Positions 25,793-33,425 of a stretch of DNA of 34,558 nt are shown one piece after another (positions within the stretch are counted from its first letter, which is position 1; each line of letters begins with the position of its first letter). Position numbers and translations under genes: made by a program. The DNA is from a virus. The stretch is from the IMG/VR virus record IMGVR_UViG_3300043466_000558, positions 1 to 34,558 of that record, one strand, 5' to 3'. The notes under the pieces were generated by a model, which did not search any database, was not told where the DNA came from, and worked only from the letters and a program-made list of their open reading frames with translations.

Positions 25793-26077
25793 TTACTTGC
25801 GAAGAGCAATCTCTTCATTGGTAAGAGAATCATCAAGATCAGGATCAAGGTCAAGATCATGTGTAGTTATCTTCTCAATAATTTTTCTAGGTTTTTCAGA
25901 AGCATGGAATGAATTATCTTCTGCTTCCAATGCATAATCCTGCAACATTTTGAATACTGCTACAACTGTAGCATGATCGTTTTTTACAAGATCCTCGTAA
26001 ATTGCTGTTTTAAGTTCGCTATATCTACGATCATTGATAATAGCGGCGGCTAGGTTAAGCGTGTTTTTATCTGCCAT
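25793..26077 (-). CDS. small helical protein between portal and scaffold (94 aa)
   Basis: Starts MADKNTLNLAAAIINDRRYS one base after the portal stop. About 60 residues of amphipathic helix (LKTAIYEDLVKNDHATVVAV, MLQDYALEAE) are followed by an acidic repeat (HDLDLDPDLDDSL) and a basic end (IALRK). Placement suggests a head-assembly factor. The acidic segment alternates Leu and Asp over eight residues, unusual in a small globular protein. No family recognised. Confidence 0.62.
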   Translation of the reverse strand: MADKNTLNLAAAIINDRRYSELKTAIYEDLVKNDHATVVAVFKMLQDYALEAEDNSFHASEKPRKIIEKITTHDLDLDPDLDDSLTNEEIALRK

Positions 26078-26078
26078 G

Positions 26079-28625
26079 TTATAGTTCGGGTTGCGGGTTG
26101 CTTGGTTCTGACATATTCATCTGCATTTCTTGCGAAGTTTTATTCTGCAAAATCTGTGCATCCTGTGCGGCTTTTGCCCTACGAATTTGGATCTCATTGG
26201 CGGCTTTTGCCCTCTTTGTAGCAAGATCAGTAGAAGCCCTCTCCATTGATGTTGCCTCACGGAGTTGAGCCTTATTAGCCAATGCCGCCAATTTAATATC
26301 TTCTTTCTTCCTCAAGCTGTCAGCTTGGATTGCTTCTTTAGCAACCATTGCTTGTAGCTTGATTGTGTTTGGATCTTGCATTCCTTGGTTGCTCTGTTGC
26401 TGTTTGGCTTGAGCCATTTGTGCAACTTGGCTACCAAGTTCATCCACGCCACGCTGAAGCATCTGCATCTGTTGTGCATACTGCTTTGCCATTTCTTTTT
26501 TGGTTGGATCTCTTTCGATAAATCCAAGGTGAGCAACAAGATGAGGCCCTTTGAACCGCATAAGTGTAGCGTAAATATCACGCAATAGGTTGAATGCTTC
26601 ATCATCAACGGATGATTGTGCTTCTTGGCTATTCATTGTATTTTGTGCAACTGGCGATGCTTGCATTGCCTGTTGAGCTTCTTGCAACGAAACCATTGCA
26701 TCTTGGATGTGACCATTAAAGTGTTCAATATGGTTTTGATCAGGATACACACGGAAGTTTGCAGGGTTGCCCTTTGGATCAGTCATTCCAATGTTCTCCA
26801 TTGAAATAATGCCCTGTTCATCGGGAATCTGAACTTGGCTTTGCTGGACGTAACGATTCACGTTTTGACGACCATTAAGTGCGGCAATCGCATCAGCAAT
26901 TGCATTAGCTTGACCTTCATTAGCTGGAGTCATGCCAGTAAGTGAAACGGTTTGTTGAGCCGCCATCAGCTTATAAGAGGGGCTTCCAGAGCCAGCAAGC
27001 ATATTGCTTTCTAGGTTTTCAATGTTCTCCCACTTCCATGCTTCTTTGGGAACTCCATTCTGTTCCATGAACTCTACAAATTGTTCTTTCATCTTATAAC
27101 CATTACCACCCTTTGTGGTATTGCTCATCCTCTTATAGAGCATTCGCAACCAACGTGTCTGGTTATCATTAAACCTACGGATTTGGGTTCCTTGGAGTTT
27201 TGCGGATTCGGCGGCATCAAGTTCTGCTTCACCCTTTGTCCTTTGTTTCCCACCCTTATTTGCCATGCCGATATTGTAAGCACCAATGCCACGATAAAGG
27301 TCAGCTTGATAAAACTGAATACCAGCAAGAATTTCTTGGAATGGAATACTAATTGATACTTGAATTGGTTCAACGTCTTGCGGCAAAATCATCCAAGGTT
27401 GCCATTCCATCTGTTTAAGTTTCTTGGTTGCTTCAGCAGTACCACCTTTAAACATCAGGCGAGTATTCCAATCTACCGCATCCATGAAGCGGTTCATGTG
27501 GATGTCATAAGCCCTGCATTGAATAAAAATAGATTCAGCAAGCCCTTGGATCTCATGCCAGATGCCGCTACCAGCAGAATCGGTCATAGGCGCAATGATG
27601 TCATTCCATCCATCGCCATCCTTTTCTACCCAATCTTTGCGATAGTATAGGAATCCTGTTTGATCCCTGTATTCTTCTTCAGTCAAATCCTTACGACCAT
27701 TTTCTTTGTACCCAAGAATCAATCCTCCGTAGTTCTGGAGAAGGAGCATTTTGGAAATAGATCCATTGAACTCCATAATATACAGTTCATAAAGTTCAAT
27801 ACGGAGAGTATAAAGACGGGAAAGATTAAGGTTGCCGCTAGATACGTCACGCAACCATTCCGTATTGGTGTAGGTATTGCGATAGTTTGTGGTGAACATC
27901 CGAAGCGCATCCACACAAGCCCAAAAGTTCCATCCCATGTCTGTAGCGTATTTTTGAGCCTTGTCAGGATCTTCCTCCCCTCCAGTAATCTTGAGCCAGA
28001 ACTCAAGGGGGGTGTAGCTACGTTTAATGCAAATCTCGCCCAAGTTCGTGAGATCAGCATACGTTTTATCTGGAATTAGCACATTGGAGTTATGAAAACT
28101 TTTTGTGGGCCAACCATCCCTATCTTCTGCAATCTCAAAGCCCTTTCCAAATAGGGTCATTTCCTCCACATCTAGTTCCACGTTATAATTGTAGCTATTC
28201 CATGAACGGAGCATCCTATCAAATCCAATGCTGATAATGTCGCTCCATTGTTTCTTTTCAGTAGGATTGCCAATTTTTGTAGTAATGTTTGCGGCAGTAT
28301 TACGCTCCATAACCATGTCAACAAACGATGACTTCTGGTTATCAACAATAAATTTCATTTGACGGAATGGAACATTGCTCATTCCCGAAAGCTGACGAGA
28401 GGCTACTTGGCTATAATCGGTAGGGGGAAACCCTTTATAGCACTTGTAAATACGCCCCCACTTGCGCTCACGACCAGCGTTATCTAGTCGCAAGTTCCAG
28501 CAAATTGTAAATGCATCATTGGCAGTTTGGACACGGCTTGTTGGTGCAACACCATTGGAGTTAATGGTATTAAATCCCCAAGAGGAAACACCTTCACGAT
28601 TTACAATTTTTTTGGTTTTAGCCAT
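26079..28625 (-). CDS. portal protein (848 aa)
   Basis: The portal forms the dodecameric DNA channel at the capsid vertex and docks the terminase. Length and layout fit large podovirus-type portals. The N-terminal half mixes helices and strands with many aromatics (WGRIYKCYKGFPPTDYSQVA; DNQKSSFVDMVMERNTAANI). The mid-region has the 'NxGMANKGGKQRTKGEAEL' helix-rich stem zone. The end is a very long polar helix (DSLRKKEDIKLAALANKAQL, ERASTDLATKRAKAANEIQI) rich in Q and A, typical of portal crown/barrel tails. Order with scaffold and capsid downstream supports it. No Shine-Dalgarno; ATG follows TTAAA. Confidence 0.8.
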   Translation of the reverse strand: MAKTKKIVNREGVSSWGFNTINSNGVAPTSRVQTANDAFTICWNLRLDNAGRERKWGRIYKCYKGFPPTDYSQVASRQLSGMSNVPFRQMKFIVDNQKSSFVDMVMERNTAANITTKIGNPTEKKQWSDIISIGFDRMLRSWNSYNYNVELDVEEMTLFGKGFEIAEDRDGWPTKSFHNSNVLIPDKTYADLTNLGEICIKRSYTPLEFWLKITGGEEDPDKAQKYATDMGWNFWACVDALRMFTTNYRNTYTNTEWLRDVSSGNLNLSRLYTLRIELYELYIMEFNGSISKMLLLQNYGGLILGYKENGRKDLTEEEYRDQTGFLYYRKDWVEKDGDGWNDIIAPMTDSAGSGIWHEIQGLAESIFIQCRAYDIHMNRFMDAVDWNTRLMFKGGTAEATKKLKQMEWQPWMILPQDVEPIQVSISIPFQEILAGIQFYQADLYRGIGAYNIGMANKGGKQRTKGEAELDAAESAKLQGTQIRRFNDNQTRWLRMLYKRMSNTTKGGNGYKMKEQFVEFMEQNGVPKEAWKWENIENLESNMLAGSGSPSYKLMAAQQTVSLTGMTPANEGQANAIADAIAALNGRQNVNRYVQQSQVQIPDEQGIISMENIGMTDPKGNPANFRVYPDQNHIEHFNGHIQDAMVSLQEAQQAMQASPVAQNTMNSQEAQSSVDDEAFNLLRDIYATLMRFKGPHLVAHLGFIERDPTKKEMAKQYAQQMQMLQRGVDELGSQVAQMAQAKQQQSNQGMQDPNTIKLQAMVAKEAIQADSLRKKEDIKLAALANKAQLREATSMERASTDLATKRAKAANEIQIRRAKAAQDAQILQNKTSQEMQMNMSEPSNPQPEL

Positions 28626-28626
28626 T

Positions 28627-29073
28627 TTAACGAGATTTTATTCTATTCAAATGTTCCATGTTTGTAAAAGTTTTAATTCTGTGGCAATTTGCGCACCGAA
28701 CAACACATTTAGAAACTTCTTTTAATGCCAAATCCCAATTGTTGTATTGGGACACACATCTGGTTTTTTTACCATTAACATGATCAAACTCAAGTGCGAA
28801 GGCATTTTTTTTATACCCACAATCAATGCAACCTAAAGCCAATTTGTACTCATCAGACTTTTTTCTAAATTCTTCTCTTTTTTCTTTGGTATATTTTTGA
28901 TAATACCTTTCGCCATTTTTTTCATAGTTTTTTCTACCGCTTTGGCGACACCTCTCAATGTTTTTATGATAATATTCTCTAGCTTTTTTGTTTGCTTCTT
29001 CTTTATTTGCCCTTCTTTTTTCATTCCTGTTTTTATTGTACAGGGCAATTTGTTCAGGAGTTTTTTTGCTCAT
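28627..29073 (-). CDS. HNH endonuclease (148 aa)
   Basis: The C-terminal half is a zinc-bound HNH nuclease: GCIDCGYKKNAFALEFDHVN carries the first CxxC and the catalytic DH, and CVVRCANCHRIKTF carries the second CxxC with the final His. The N-terminal half is a Lys/Glu/Asn-rich helical DNA-binding extension. I take the ATG at 29073, which overlaps the upstream stop as ATGA; an ATG at 29112 with GAAAGG nine bases before it would add 13 residues. HNH proteins beside head or terminase genes may help packaging (as HK97 gp74) or be free-standing homing nucleases. The single-base gap to the portal argues for an integral gene. Confidence 0.8.
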   Translation of the reverse strand: MSKKTPEQIALYNKNRNEKRRANKEEANKKAREYYHKNIERCRQSGRKNYEKNGERYYQKYTKEKREEFRKKSDEYKLALGCIDCGYKKNAFALEFDHVNGKKTRCVSQYNNWDLALKEVSKCVVRCANCHRIKTFTNMEHLNRIKSR

Positions 29074-29459
29074 CCTAAAACTTGATTTAAGGCTTGTCTT
29101 CTTTTTTGACATGCTGTGCAACCTTTCGCTCTTTGCTCAAGATTACTTTTTGCTCCCAAACTTTGAGCTACTCTATCCCCCAAGCTGGCGAAGCGATGAA
29201 TTACATTTGCAACTTTGTCTCCAGCTTCCTGCCAACAATATTGGCTTCCAATCCTATTACAGATTTGTTGTTCAATCAAGTAATCTAAATTATCAGGAAC
29301 GGCAACATTGTTTACCGTCATGTCACTTGAAACCTTTTGTAAAAAAGATCGACCAAAAGGAAGATCCATTCCGTTAACACGATAAGTATTACCTTGATCG
29401 TCGTTATATTGATACCAGAGTCCTCCGGGGATTGATCCGTTTTTATCTTTGAGTCTCAT
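29070..29459 (-). CDS. small CxxC protein at head-block start (129 aa)
   Basis: Starts MRLKDKNGSIPGGLWYQYND; the TTG three codons earlier is less likely. The N-terminal 60 residues are beta-like with a GGLWYQY...YRVNGMDLPFG pattern. The C-terminus is helical with a CTACQKRRQALN motif, a CxxC near the end that recurs in small proteins encoded near phage packaging genes. It is the first gene of the minus block, about 50 nt from the divergent terminase start. Could be a small terminase or packaging cofactor, but no helix-turn-helix can be shown. Function unassigned. Confidence 0.6.
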   Translation of the reverse strand: MRLKDKNGSIPGGLWYQYNDDQGNTYRVNGMDLPFGRSFLQKVSSDMTVNNVAVPDNLDYLIEQQICNRIGSQYCWQEAGDKVANVIHRFASLGDRVAQSLGAKSNLEQRAKGCTACQKRRQALNQVLG

Positions 29460-29510
29460 GCAGTTCAAATGCTTGTATTAATTTATAAAATAAGTCAATA
29501 GTAATTGTGC
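29460..29510. promoter_or_regulatory. divergent intergenic region, terminase vs head block
   Basis: Fifty-one very A/T-rich bases separate the two starts. Plus strand: TTGTAT (29473-29478) and CAATAG (29496-29501) are 17 bases apart, which would make the terminase mRNA nearly leaderless. Minus strand: TTGACT (29498-29493) is a good -35 but lacks a well-spaced -10. The 9-mer GTCAATAGT (29494-29502) recurs in the other divergent gap at 34003. Confidence 0.35.
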
Positions 29511-31436
29511 ATGAATTATAAAAACCTTTGTTTGGATGTTCCACAAGATACGGATTACGGAATCCCCTTCTTCAAAAACCAGCACCAATTTGTCAGGGAG
29601 TTAATTGCATATAGATTGACCCGTGGAGAGTTTGGAAGGCGTGAACGAATAAAAATGGGAATCAAATTGGATGAATGCGGATTGCTTAACCCTGCACAAC
29701 ACATGGTCAATTGCTTCCAATTGATTTACGGCAATGATGTTTTGCTCCATTCTCAAGGAATCCCAAACAATTACGCCTTGGACATTATAGATTTGTTCTG
29801 CAACGAGAACGATTGGGGCATTGCAGGGTGTGCATCTAGCGGAAAAACCTTTTCTGTTGCGGCTTGTATCATCATTGATTGGCTTTGCGCTCCTGATTTT
29901 ACTTCAACATATGTAGCATCTACCTCTTTGGATGCGTCCGAAGACCGATTGTGGGGCAAGGTTTGTACCCTTTACCGCATTGCCATGCGTAACCTACAGG
30001 CTAAATACGGAAAAGATGCATCTATTGGCAACCTTGTAGAGTATCGCAGGATGATTGTTTTTGAGTCTATTGACACAAAAGATTCAGAAAGAGACTACAC
30101 AAATGCCATCAAAGCCTTGGCTTTTCCCAAAGGAGGTGAGGGAAAACGCTCTGTAGAAAACACAAGAGGGCGCAAAAATGCTCGTATGCGCTTGTTTTTG
30201 GACGAGTTGGCAGAAATGGATCTCTATGCCCTAGATACTCGTGTAAACCTTGGAGCAAATCCAGACTTTATCTTTGGAGGCATGGCAAACCCTGCGGCAA
30301 CAGCAAATAACCCCCATACTGAACTTTGCCAGCCAGATCATCCCTTGGAATGGGAGTCCGTAAATCGCTATACACACAAATGGACAACCAGAACAGGAGT
30401 TGCGCTTCACCTTTCTGGTGAAGATAGCCCTAATTTCCAAGTTCCTGATGCAGAAATCCCGCCATTTGATCGGTTTTTGACCATTCAAGGCGAGGCCGCT
30501 ACCCTAAAACGATGCTATGGCAACAAAAATGCCCTAGAATACTGGCGAAATGTCTATGGATGGTGGCCTGATTCCTCTGTAGAACTCACAATCTTCTCAA
30601 AACAGTTCATCCAAGGATGCGACATCAATTGGGAGCCAGTTTGGAGTGGCAAAACAAAGGTTGTTTGCGGCTTTGACCCTGCATTTACCGCAGGAGGAGA
30701 CAGATGTGCGGCTACATTTTGCCGTTTTGGGCCAAACGATACTGGCAGAAGCCTTGGCTATTACCTTGGAACTAGAGAATACAATAGTTCAGTAGGAGAG
30801 GTGTTTGAAGAAAGTATTGCAATACAAGTAGTTAGAGATTGTCTTGAATATGGAGTCCATCCAAGGGACTTTGGATTGGATATATCTGGTGACGGCGGCA
30901 AAATGATGAGGGCAATAATCATTGAATGGAGTAAATATAATCCAGAAGCCATGTTTGTGTTCCCTATTTCATCTATGGGAATGCCAACAGAACGCAAAAT
31001 TAGCAACCTAGATCAGCGAACTTGCAAAGAAGCGTATGATCGCTTGGTTACGGAGTATTGGTTTGCTGTTCATACCGCCATGTCCACCCGCTCCTTGGTT
31101 GGTATAGACGTTGAAAGGCATTCCCAAGTAGTGAACGAACTTTGCTCTAGGCTTTACTCCCACAAGGGCAGAAAGGTTTCGGTAGAAAAAAAGCTAGACA
31201 TGAAACAGCGGTTGAAGAAATCACCCGATTTGGCTGATTCTTTTACCTATGCCGTGCAAATGCTCCGAAGGGCAGGACTTGAATTCAACTTTGAAGAAGA
31301 GGCCGAATCCTTGGACATTCTGGAGATTCGGGATTTTGAGAATCGCTTGATCCATTCAAAGGGAGATACGGAAGAAGCGGCAATGGAAGAAGATTGGGGA
31401 TATGGTGGTTCCACTCCCGATCCAGATGGTTTTTAA
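29511..31436 (+). CDS. terL: terminase large subunit (641 aa)
   Basis: The packaging motor: ATPase plus headful or site nuclease. Walker A is GCASSGKT at about 106-113; Walker B is RLFLDELAEM at 227-236 with the catalytic DE; a coupling motif follows (GGMANPAAT, about 256). The RNase-H-like nuclease shows its acidic residues at D389 (CGFDPAF), D457 (GLDISGDGG) and D573/D576 (SPDLADSF). Both halves are complete and length is normal. I use the ATG at 29511 (MNYKNLCLDV); a TTG two codons earlier opens the frame. It is transcribed away from the head block, and no small subunit is recognisable beside it. Confidence 0.92.
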   Translation: MNYKNLCLDVPQDTDYGIPFFKNQHQFVRELIAYRLTRGEFGRRERIKMGIKLDECGLLNPAQHMVNCFQLIYGNDVLLHSQGIPNNYALDIIDLFCNENDWGIAGCASSGKTFSVAACIIIDWLCAPDFTSTYVASTSLDASEDRLWGKVCTLYRIAMRNLQAKYGKDASIGNLVEYRRMIVFESIDTKDSERDYTNAIKALAFPKGGEGKRSVENTRGRKNARMRLFLDELAEMDLYALDTRVNLGANPDFIFGGMANPAATANNPHTELCQPDHPLEWESVNRYTHKWTTRTGVALHLSGEDSPNFQVPDAEIPPFDRFLTIQGEAATLKRCYGNKNALEYWRNVYGWWPDSSVELTIFSKQFIQGCDINWEPVWSGKTKVVCGFDPAFTAGGDRCAATFCRFGPNDTGRSLGYYLGTREYNSSVGEVFEESIAIQVVRDCLEYGVHPRDFGLDISGDGGKMMRAIIIEWSKYNPEAMFVFPISSMGMPTERKISNLDQRTCKEAYDRLVTEYWFAVHTAMSTRSLVGIDVERHSQVVNELCSRLYSHKGRKVSVEKKLDMKQRLKKSPDLADSFTYAVQMLRRAGLEFNFEEEAESLDILEIRDFENRLIHSKGDTEEAAMEEDWGYGGSTPDPDGF

Positions 31437-31503
31437 AAAAAGTAGTTGACGGAATTATCATTTTTGATAAGTTGGAAAAACTGAATGGTGAAGCATTCAA
31501 AAA

Positions 31504-31561
31504 AGACTTTCCTCAAACAAACGAAAGCCCCGCTGTAGTGCTTCACCACTCGGCGGGGCTT
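31504..31561 (-). terminator. intrinsic terminator, minus-strand direction
   Basis: AAGCCCCGC (31525-31533) and GCGGGGCTT (31553-31561) form a 9-bp stem enclosing a small AGTG/CACT hairpin. On the minus strand the stem runs into a T-rich tail (TTTCGTTTGTTT); on the plus strand the following bases are ACCCGTTAT, without a T-run. It therefore suits minus-strand transcripts arriving from the right, though the stem might also slow plus-strand readthrough. Confidence 0.6.
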
Positions 31562-31566
31562 ACCCG

Positions 31567-31812
31567 TTATAGCAAGTGAGGATGGGTGTGAATGCGTACC
31601 ACATGATCCAAAAACTCGGCTTTGGAGAACCAAAACTCCATACCCGTAAGAAACGAGGAGAAACACCCTGCTTGCAGATTATCGGTGAGCAGTAGTTTCT
31701 TTTCTTTTCTGACAGGCTTTCTCACTTGAGGGTGGGGGGATAAGGGGGGAATTTGCTTTACTCTTTTCTGTTTCTTTAGCCTTATGATGCCGTGACCAAA
31801 ATGATAAAACAC
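31567..31812 (-). CDS. doubtful small protein upstream of the terminator (81 aa)
   Basis: Open from a GTG at 31812 to a stop at 31567, with the minus-direction terminator starting 6 nt later. The C-terminal half looks protein-like (LTDNLQAGCFSSFLTGMEFW; AEFLDHVVRIHTHPHLL), whereas the N-terminal half is basic and proline-rich and could be noise. It overlaps the start of the plus-strand 53-aa gene by 12 bases. A competing plus-strand frame of about 35 codons (GTG 31588 or ATG 31582 to 31695) covers part of it. I keep it because of the terminator, with low confidence. Confidence 0.33.
   Translation of the reverse strand: MFYHFGHGIIRLKKQKRVKQIPPLSPHPQVRKPVRKEKKLLLTDNLQAGCFSSFLTGMEFWFSKAEFLDHVVRIHTHPHLL
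31730..31749 (+). other. G-quadruplex-prone G tracts
   Basis: Within the gap after terminase the plus strand reads GGGTGGGGGGATAAGGGGGG. This offers at least four GGG runs with very short loops. The surrounding DNA is pyrimidine-rich upstream (TTTCTTTTCTTTTCT). Confidence 0.5.
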
Positions 31813-31962
31813 ATCATAGGATGGATTGCATTCGCAAATGGATACTGCCCATATTGCTTATCTCAATTAAACACTTGCCATGAAAATTCTTGCCATGTAT
31901 GCAACGTGGCAAGCTGTATTCGTCCCAAACAAATTTGGAAACGATTCATTAACAGTCTATGA
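31801..31962 (+). CDS. zinc-ribbon-like micro-protein (53 aa)
   Basis: I read this directly: ATG at 31801, MIKHIIGWIAFANGYCPYCL and on to a TGA at 31962. Cysteines fall at about 16, 19, 26, 31, 34 and 39, giving CPYC and CHVC pairs that could hold a zinc ion; the C-terminus is basic (RPKQIWKRFINSL). The hydrophobic start (IIGWIAF) is short. Its stop overlaps the next micro-gene as ATGA, and all later genes on this strand follow within a few bases, which supports it as the first gene of the accessory operon. Role unknown; DNA or RNA binding is plausible. Confidence 0.58.
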   Translation: MIKHIIGWIAFANGYCPYCLSQLNTCHENSCHVCNVASCIRPKQIWKRFINSL

Positions 31963-32066
31963 AAGCAATCACAACATCCGCAAAACCAAATGCAATTTTC
32001 CGATCTGCTAGAGTTGGTTATGGGTCAATTCAAAAACCCAAAGGTAAAAAACCTAAAAAAAAGTGA
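31959..32066 (+). CDS. basic micro-protein (35 aa)
   Basis: ATG at 31959 overlaps the previous stop as ATGA. The product starts MKAITTSAKPNAIFRSARVG and ends in a Lys-rich tail (KPKGKKPKKK). A TGA at 32064-32066 is followed one base later by the ATG of the MazG-like gene. The frame fits exactly between two genes and uses no overlap beyond four bases. Small lysine-rich proteins of this kind often bind nucleic acid. Existence is inferred from the tight spacing, not homology. Confidence 0.48.
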   Translation: MKAITTSAKPNAIFRSARVGYGSIQKPKGKKPKKK

Positions 32067-32067
32067 C

Positions 32068-32385
32068 ATGACTCCAGAACAAGATGCTCTTGATATTTGG
32101 TCAGAAGCAACAGTAGCTGGATTGGATAAGTATTTTAAAGGAAGCGCAGAACACAAAACCCAGTTCTGGACAGCAGGAGCAGGATGGTATGCAAGGAACC
32201 TAAAGGATGAGCAATTGGATCTCATCAGTTACCTTCACCATCTTACGGAACGGATTAAGTTGATGCAGATGCTTGCACAAATGATGGAGGATGAGGAAAT
32301 ATCCTTGCGTGATGCATCCCGATTACTAAAGAATCTAGTTTCTGATAAGCCTCCGCAGGATATAAAAAAACAATCTAATGATTAA
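32068..32385 (+). CDS. MazG-like helical protein (105 aa), tentative
   Basis: I choose the ATG at 32068 (MTPEQDALDIWSEATVAGLD), one base after the preceding stop. An ATG at 31990 would add 26 residues lying out of frame over the 35-aa gene. The core is all-helical: WTAGAGWYARNLKDEQLDLI then SYLHHLTERIKLMQMLAQ. The acidic 'LKDEQLDLISYLHHL' helix resembles the metal-binding helix of MazG-type nucleotide pyrophosphohydrolases. The other expected ExxE helix is not clear, so the enzyme call is weak. It overlaps the phosphoesterase gene by 8 bases. Confidence 0.58.
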   Translation: MTPEQDALDIWSEATVAGLDKYFKGSAEHKTQFWTAGAGWYARNLKDEQLDLISYLHHLTERIKLMQMLAQMMEDEEISLRDASRLLKNLVSDKPPQDIKKQSND

Positions 32386-33184
32386 ATCAAAACCCCCTGT
32401 TGGTGCGGTTGTAGTATCGGATCTCCATTGTGGGTCATCTGTTGGTCTTTGGCCTGATGATCATATCACAAGCACAGGAAATAAAGTTAGCCTTGGAAAC
32501 AATCTTCACCAGCAATGGCTATGGCAATGCTGGCAAGACAAAAACAAAAAGATCAAAGGTCACTTTAAAAACGATCCATTTGCACTTTTTATTAATGGCG
32601 ATTGCATTGAGGGAAGGCATCATGGAACAACAGAAGTTGTGGCGGCATTAAATTTTGACCATGCACTTGCGGCTGTTGAATGCCTCAAGCCATTGGCTAA
32701 AATGGCATCAGTTGTTTACATGACGGCAGGAACAGAATGCCACGTTGGAGATTGGGAAAAGATGATTGCCAAAGAGATTGGGGCAATCTGGCTAGGAGAC
32801 AAAGGACTCGTTGAAATTAACGGAACCTTGATTGATATTGCCCACCATATGCCGACCAGTTCTAGGGCATACCTTGAAGCAGGGGCAATGTCTATAACGA
32901 TGGGCAATGCTCGACAGAATTACTCCCGTGTTGGTCATAGGGTTCCAAAAATATATTTACGAGGCCATAGGCACACGGGCGGTATTTTCAATGATGGATC
33001 AGGTATTTTCATGGCAACTCCTGCTTGGCAATTGCTCACAAAATATGGTCACAAAGTAGTAGGAGATTCTATTTGTCGCCCCGGCATTGGCATCCTAGAT
33101 TGGCGTGGATGTCAAAGCGGTGAACTTCCAGCAACCAAACTAATAACCTATGAGCCGTCAGAAACTAGACCCATCCGAAGCTGA
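32378..33184 (+). CDS. calcineurin-like metallophosphoesterase (268 aa)
   Basis: The five metal-site motifs are in order: SDLHCGS (14-20, Asp and His), NGDCIEG (73-79, Asp), GTECHVG (118-124, the 'GNHE' equivalent), AHH (155-157) and GHRHTG (196-201). This defines a two-metal phosphoesterase of the calcineurin/Mre11 superfamily. Length and the Trp/Asn-rich insert at about 40-65 resemble phage-carried members encoded near terminase. The substrate (DNA ends, nucleotide or phosphoprotein) is unknown. It overlaps the MazG-like gene by 8 bases and the next gene by 35. Confidence 0.85.
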   Translation: MIKSKPPVGAVVVSDLHCGSSVGLWPDDHITSTGNKVSLGNNLHQQWLWQCWQDKNKKIKGHFKNDPFALFINGDCIEGRHHGTTEVVAALNFDHALAAVECLKPLAKMASVVYMTAGTECHVGDWEKMIAKEIGAIWLGDKGLVEINGTLIDIAHHMPTSSRAYLEAGAMSITMGNARQNYSRVGHRVPKIYLRGHRHTGGIFNDGSGIFMATPAWQLLTKYGHKVVGDSICRPGIGILDWRGCQSGELPATKLITYEPSETRPIRS

Positions 33185-33425
33185 CCTTCTATCTTCAGCT
33201 AATGAAGCCCTTAAATGGAAAAAGTTCTTTCAAATAGAAGATGCCATTCCCGAAGGCTGGAGAAGTCGTGAGCAAATACAACAATTTACAGGACTTGGCC
33301 CTTCTCAACAACGATTGCGATTGAGACAAAAAGTATTGGCTGGAGAGTGCCAAGTAAAAGAATTTAAAGTTCTTAAAGATGGAAAAATTTTTTCCATCCC
33401 TTATTACTTCATCAATGAATCCTAA
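33150..33425 (+). CDS. small protein, possible winged-helix (91 aa)
   Basis: Starts MSRQKLDPSEADLLSSANEA within the end of the phosphoesterase gene, 35 bases of overlap. Residues about 38-65 (GWRSREQIQQFTGLGPSQQR, LRLRQKVLAGE) look like a helix-turn-helix, followed by a strand pair (CQVKEFKVLKDGKIFSIPYY) suggesting a winged helix. A DNA-binding or regulator role is inferred from that layout only. Its end overlaps the HExxH gene by 11 bases. Confidence 0.62.
   Translation: MSRQKLDPSEADLLSSANEALKWKKFFQIEDAIPEGWRSREQIQQFTGLGPSQQRLRLRQKVLAGECQVKEFKVLKDGKIFSIPYYFINES

Noticed and set aside
31582-31695. Plus-strand frame of about 35-37 codons with GAGGA before a GTG at 31588
   Set aside because: It competes with the minus frame that ends at a terminator and lacks recognisable domains; kept only as an alternative reading.
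31990-32067. Earlier start for the MazG-like gene
   Set aside because: It would lie out of frame over a 35-codon frame that fits exactly between neighbours; the ATG at 32068 gives one-base spacing.
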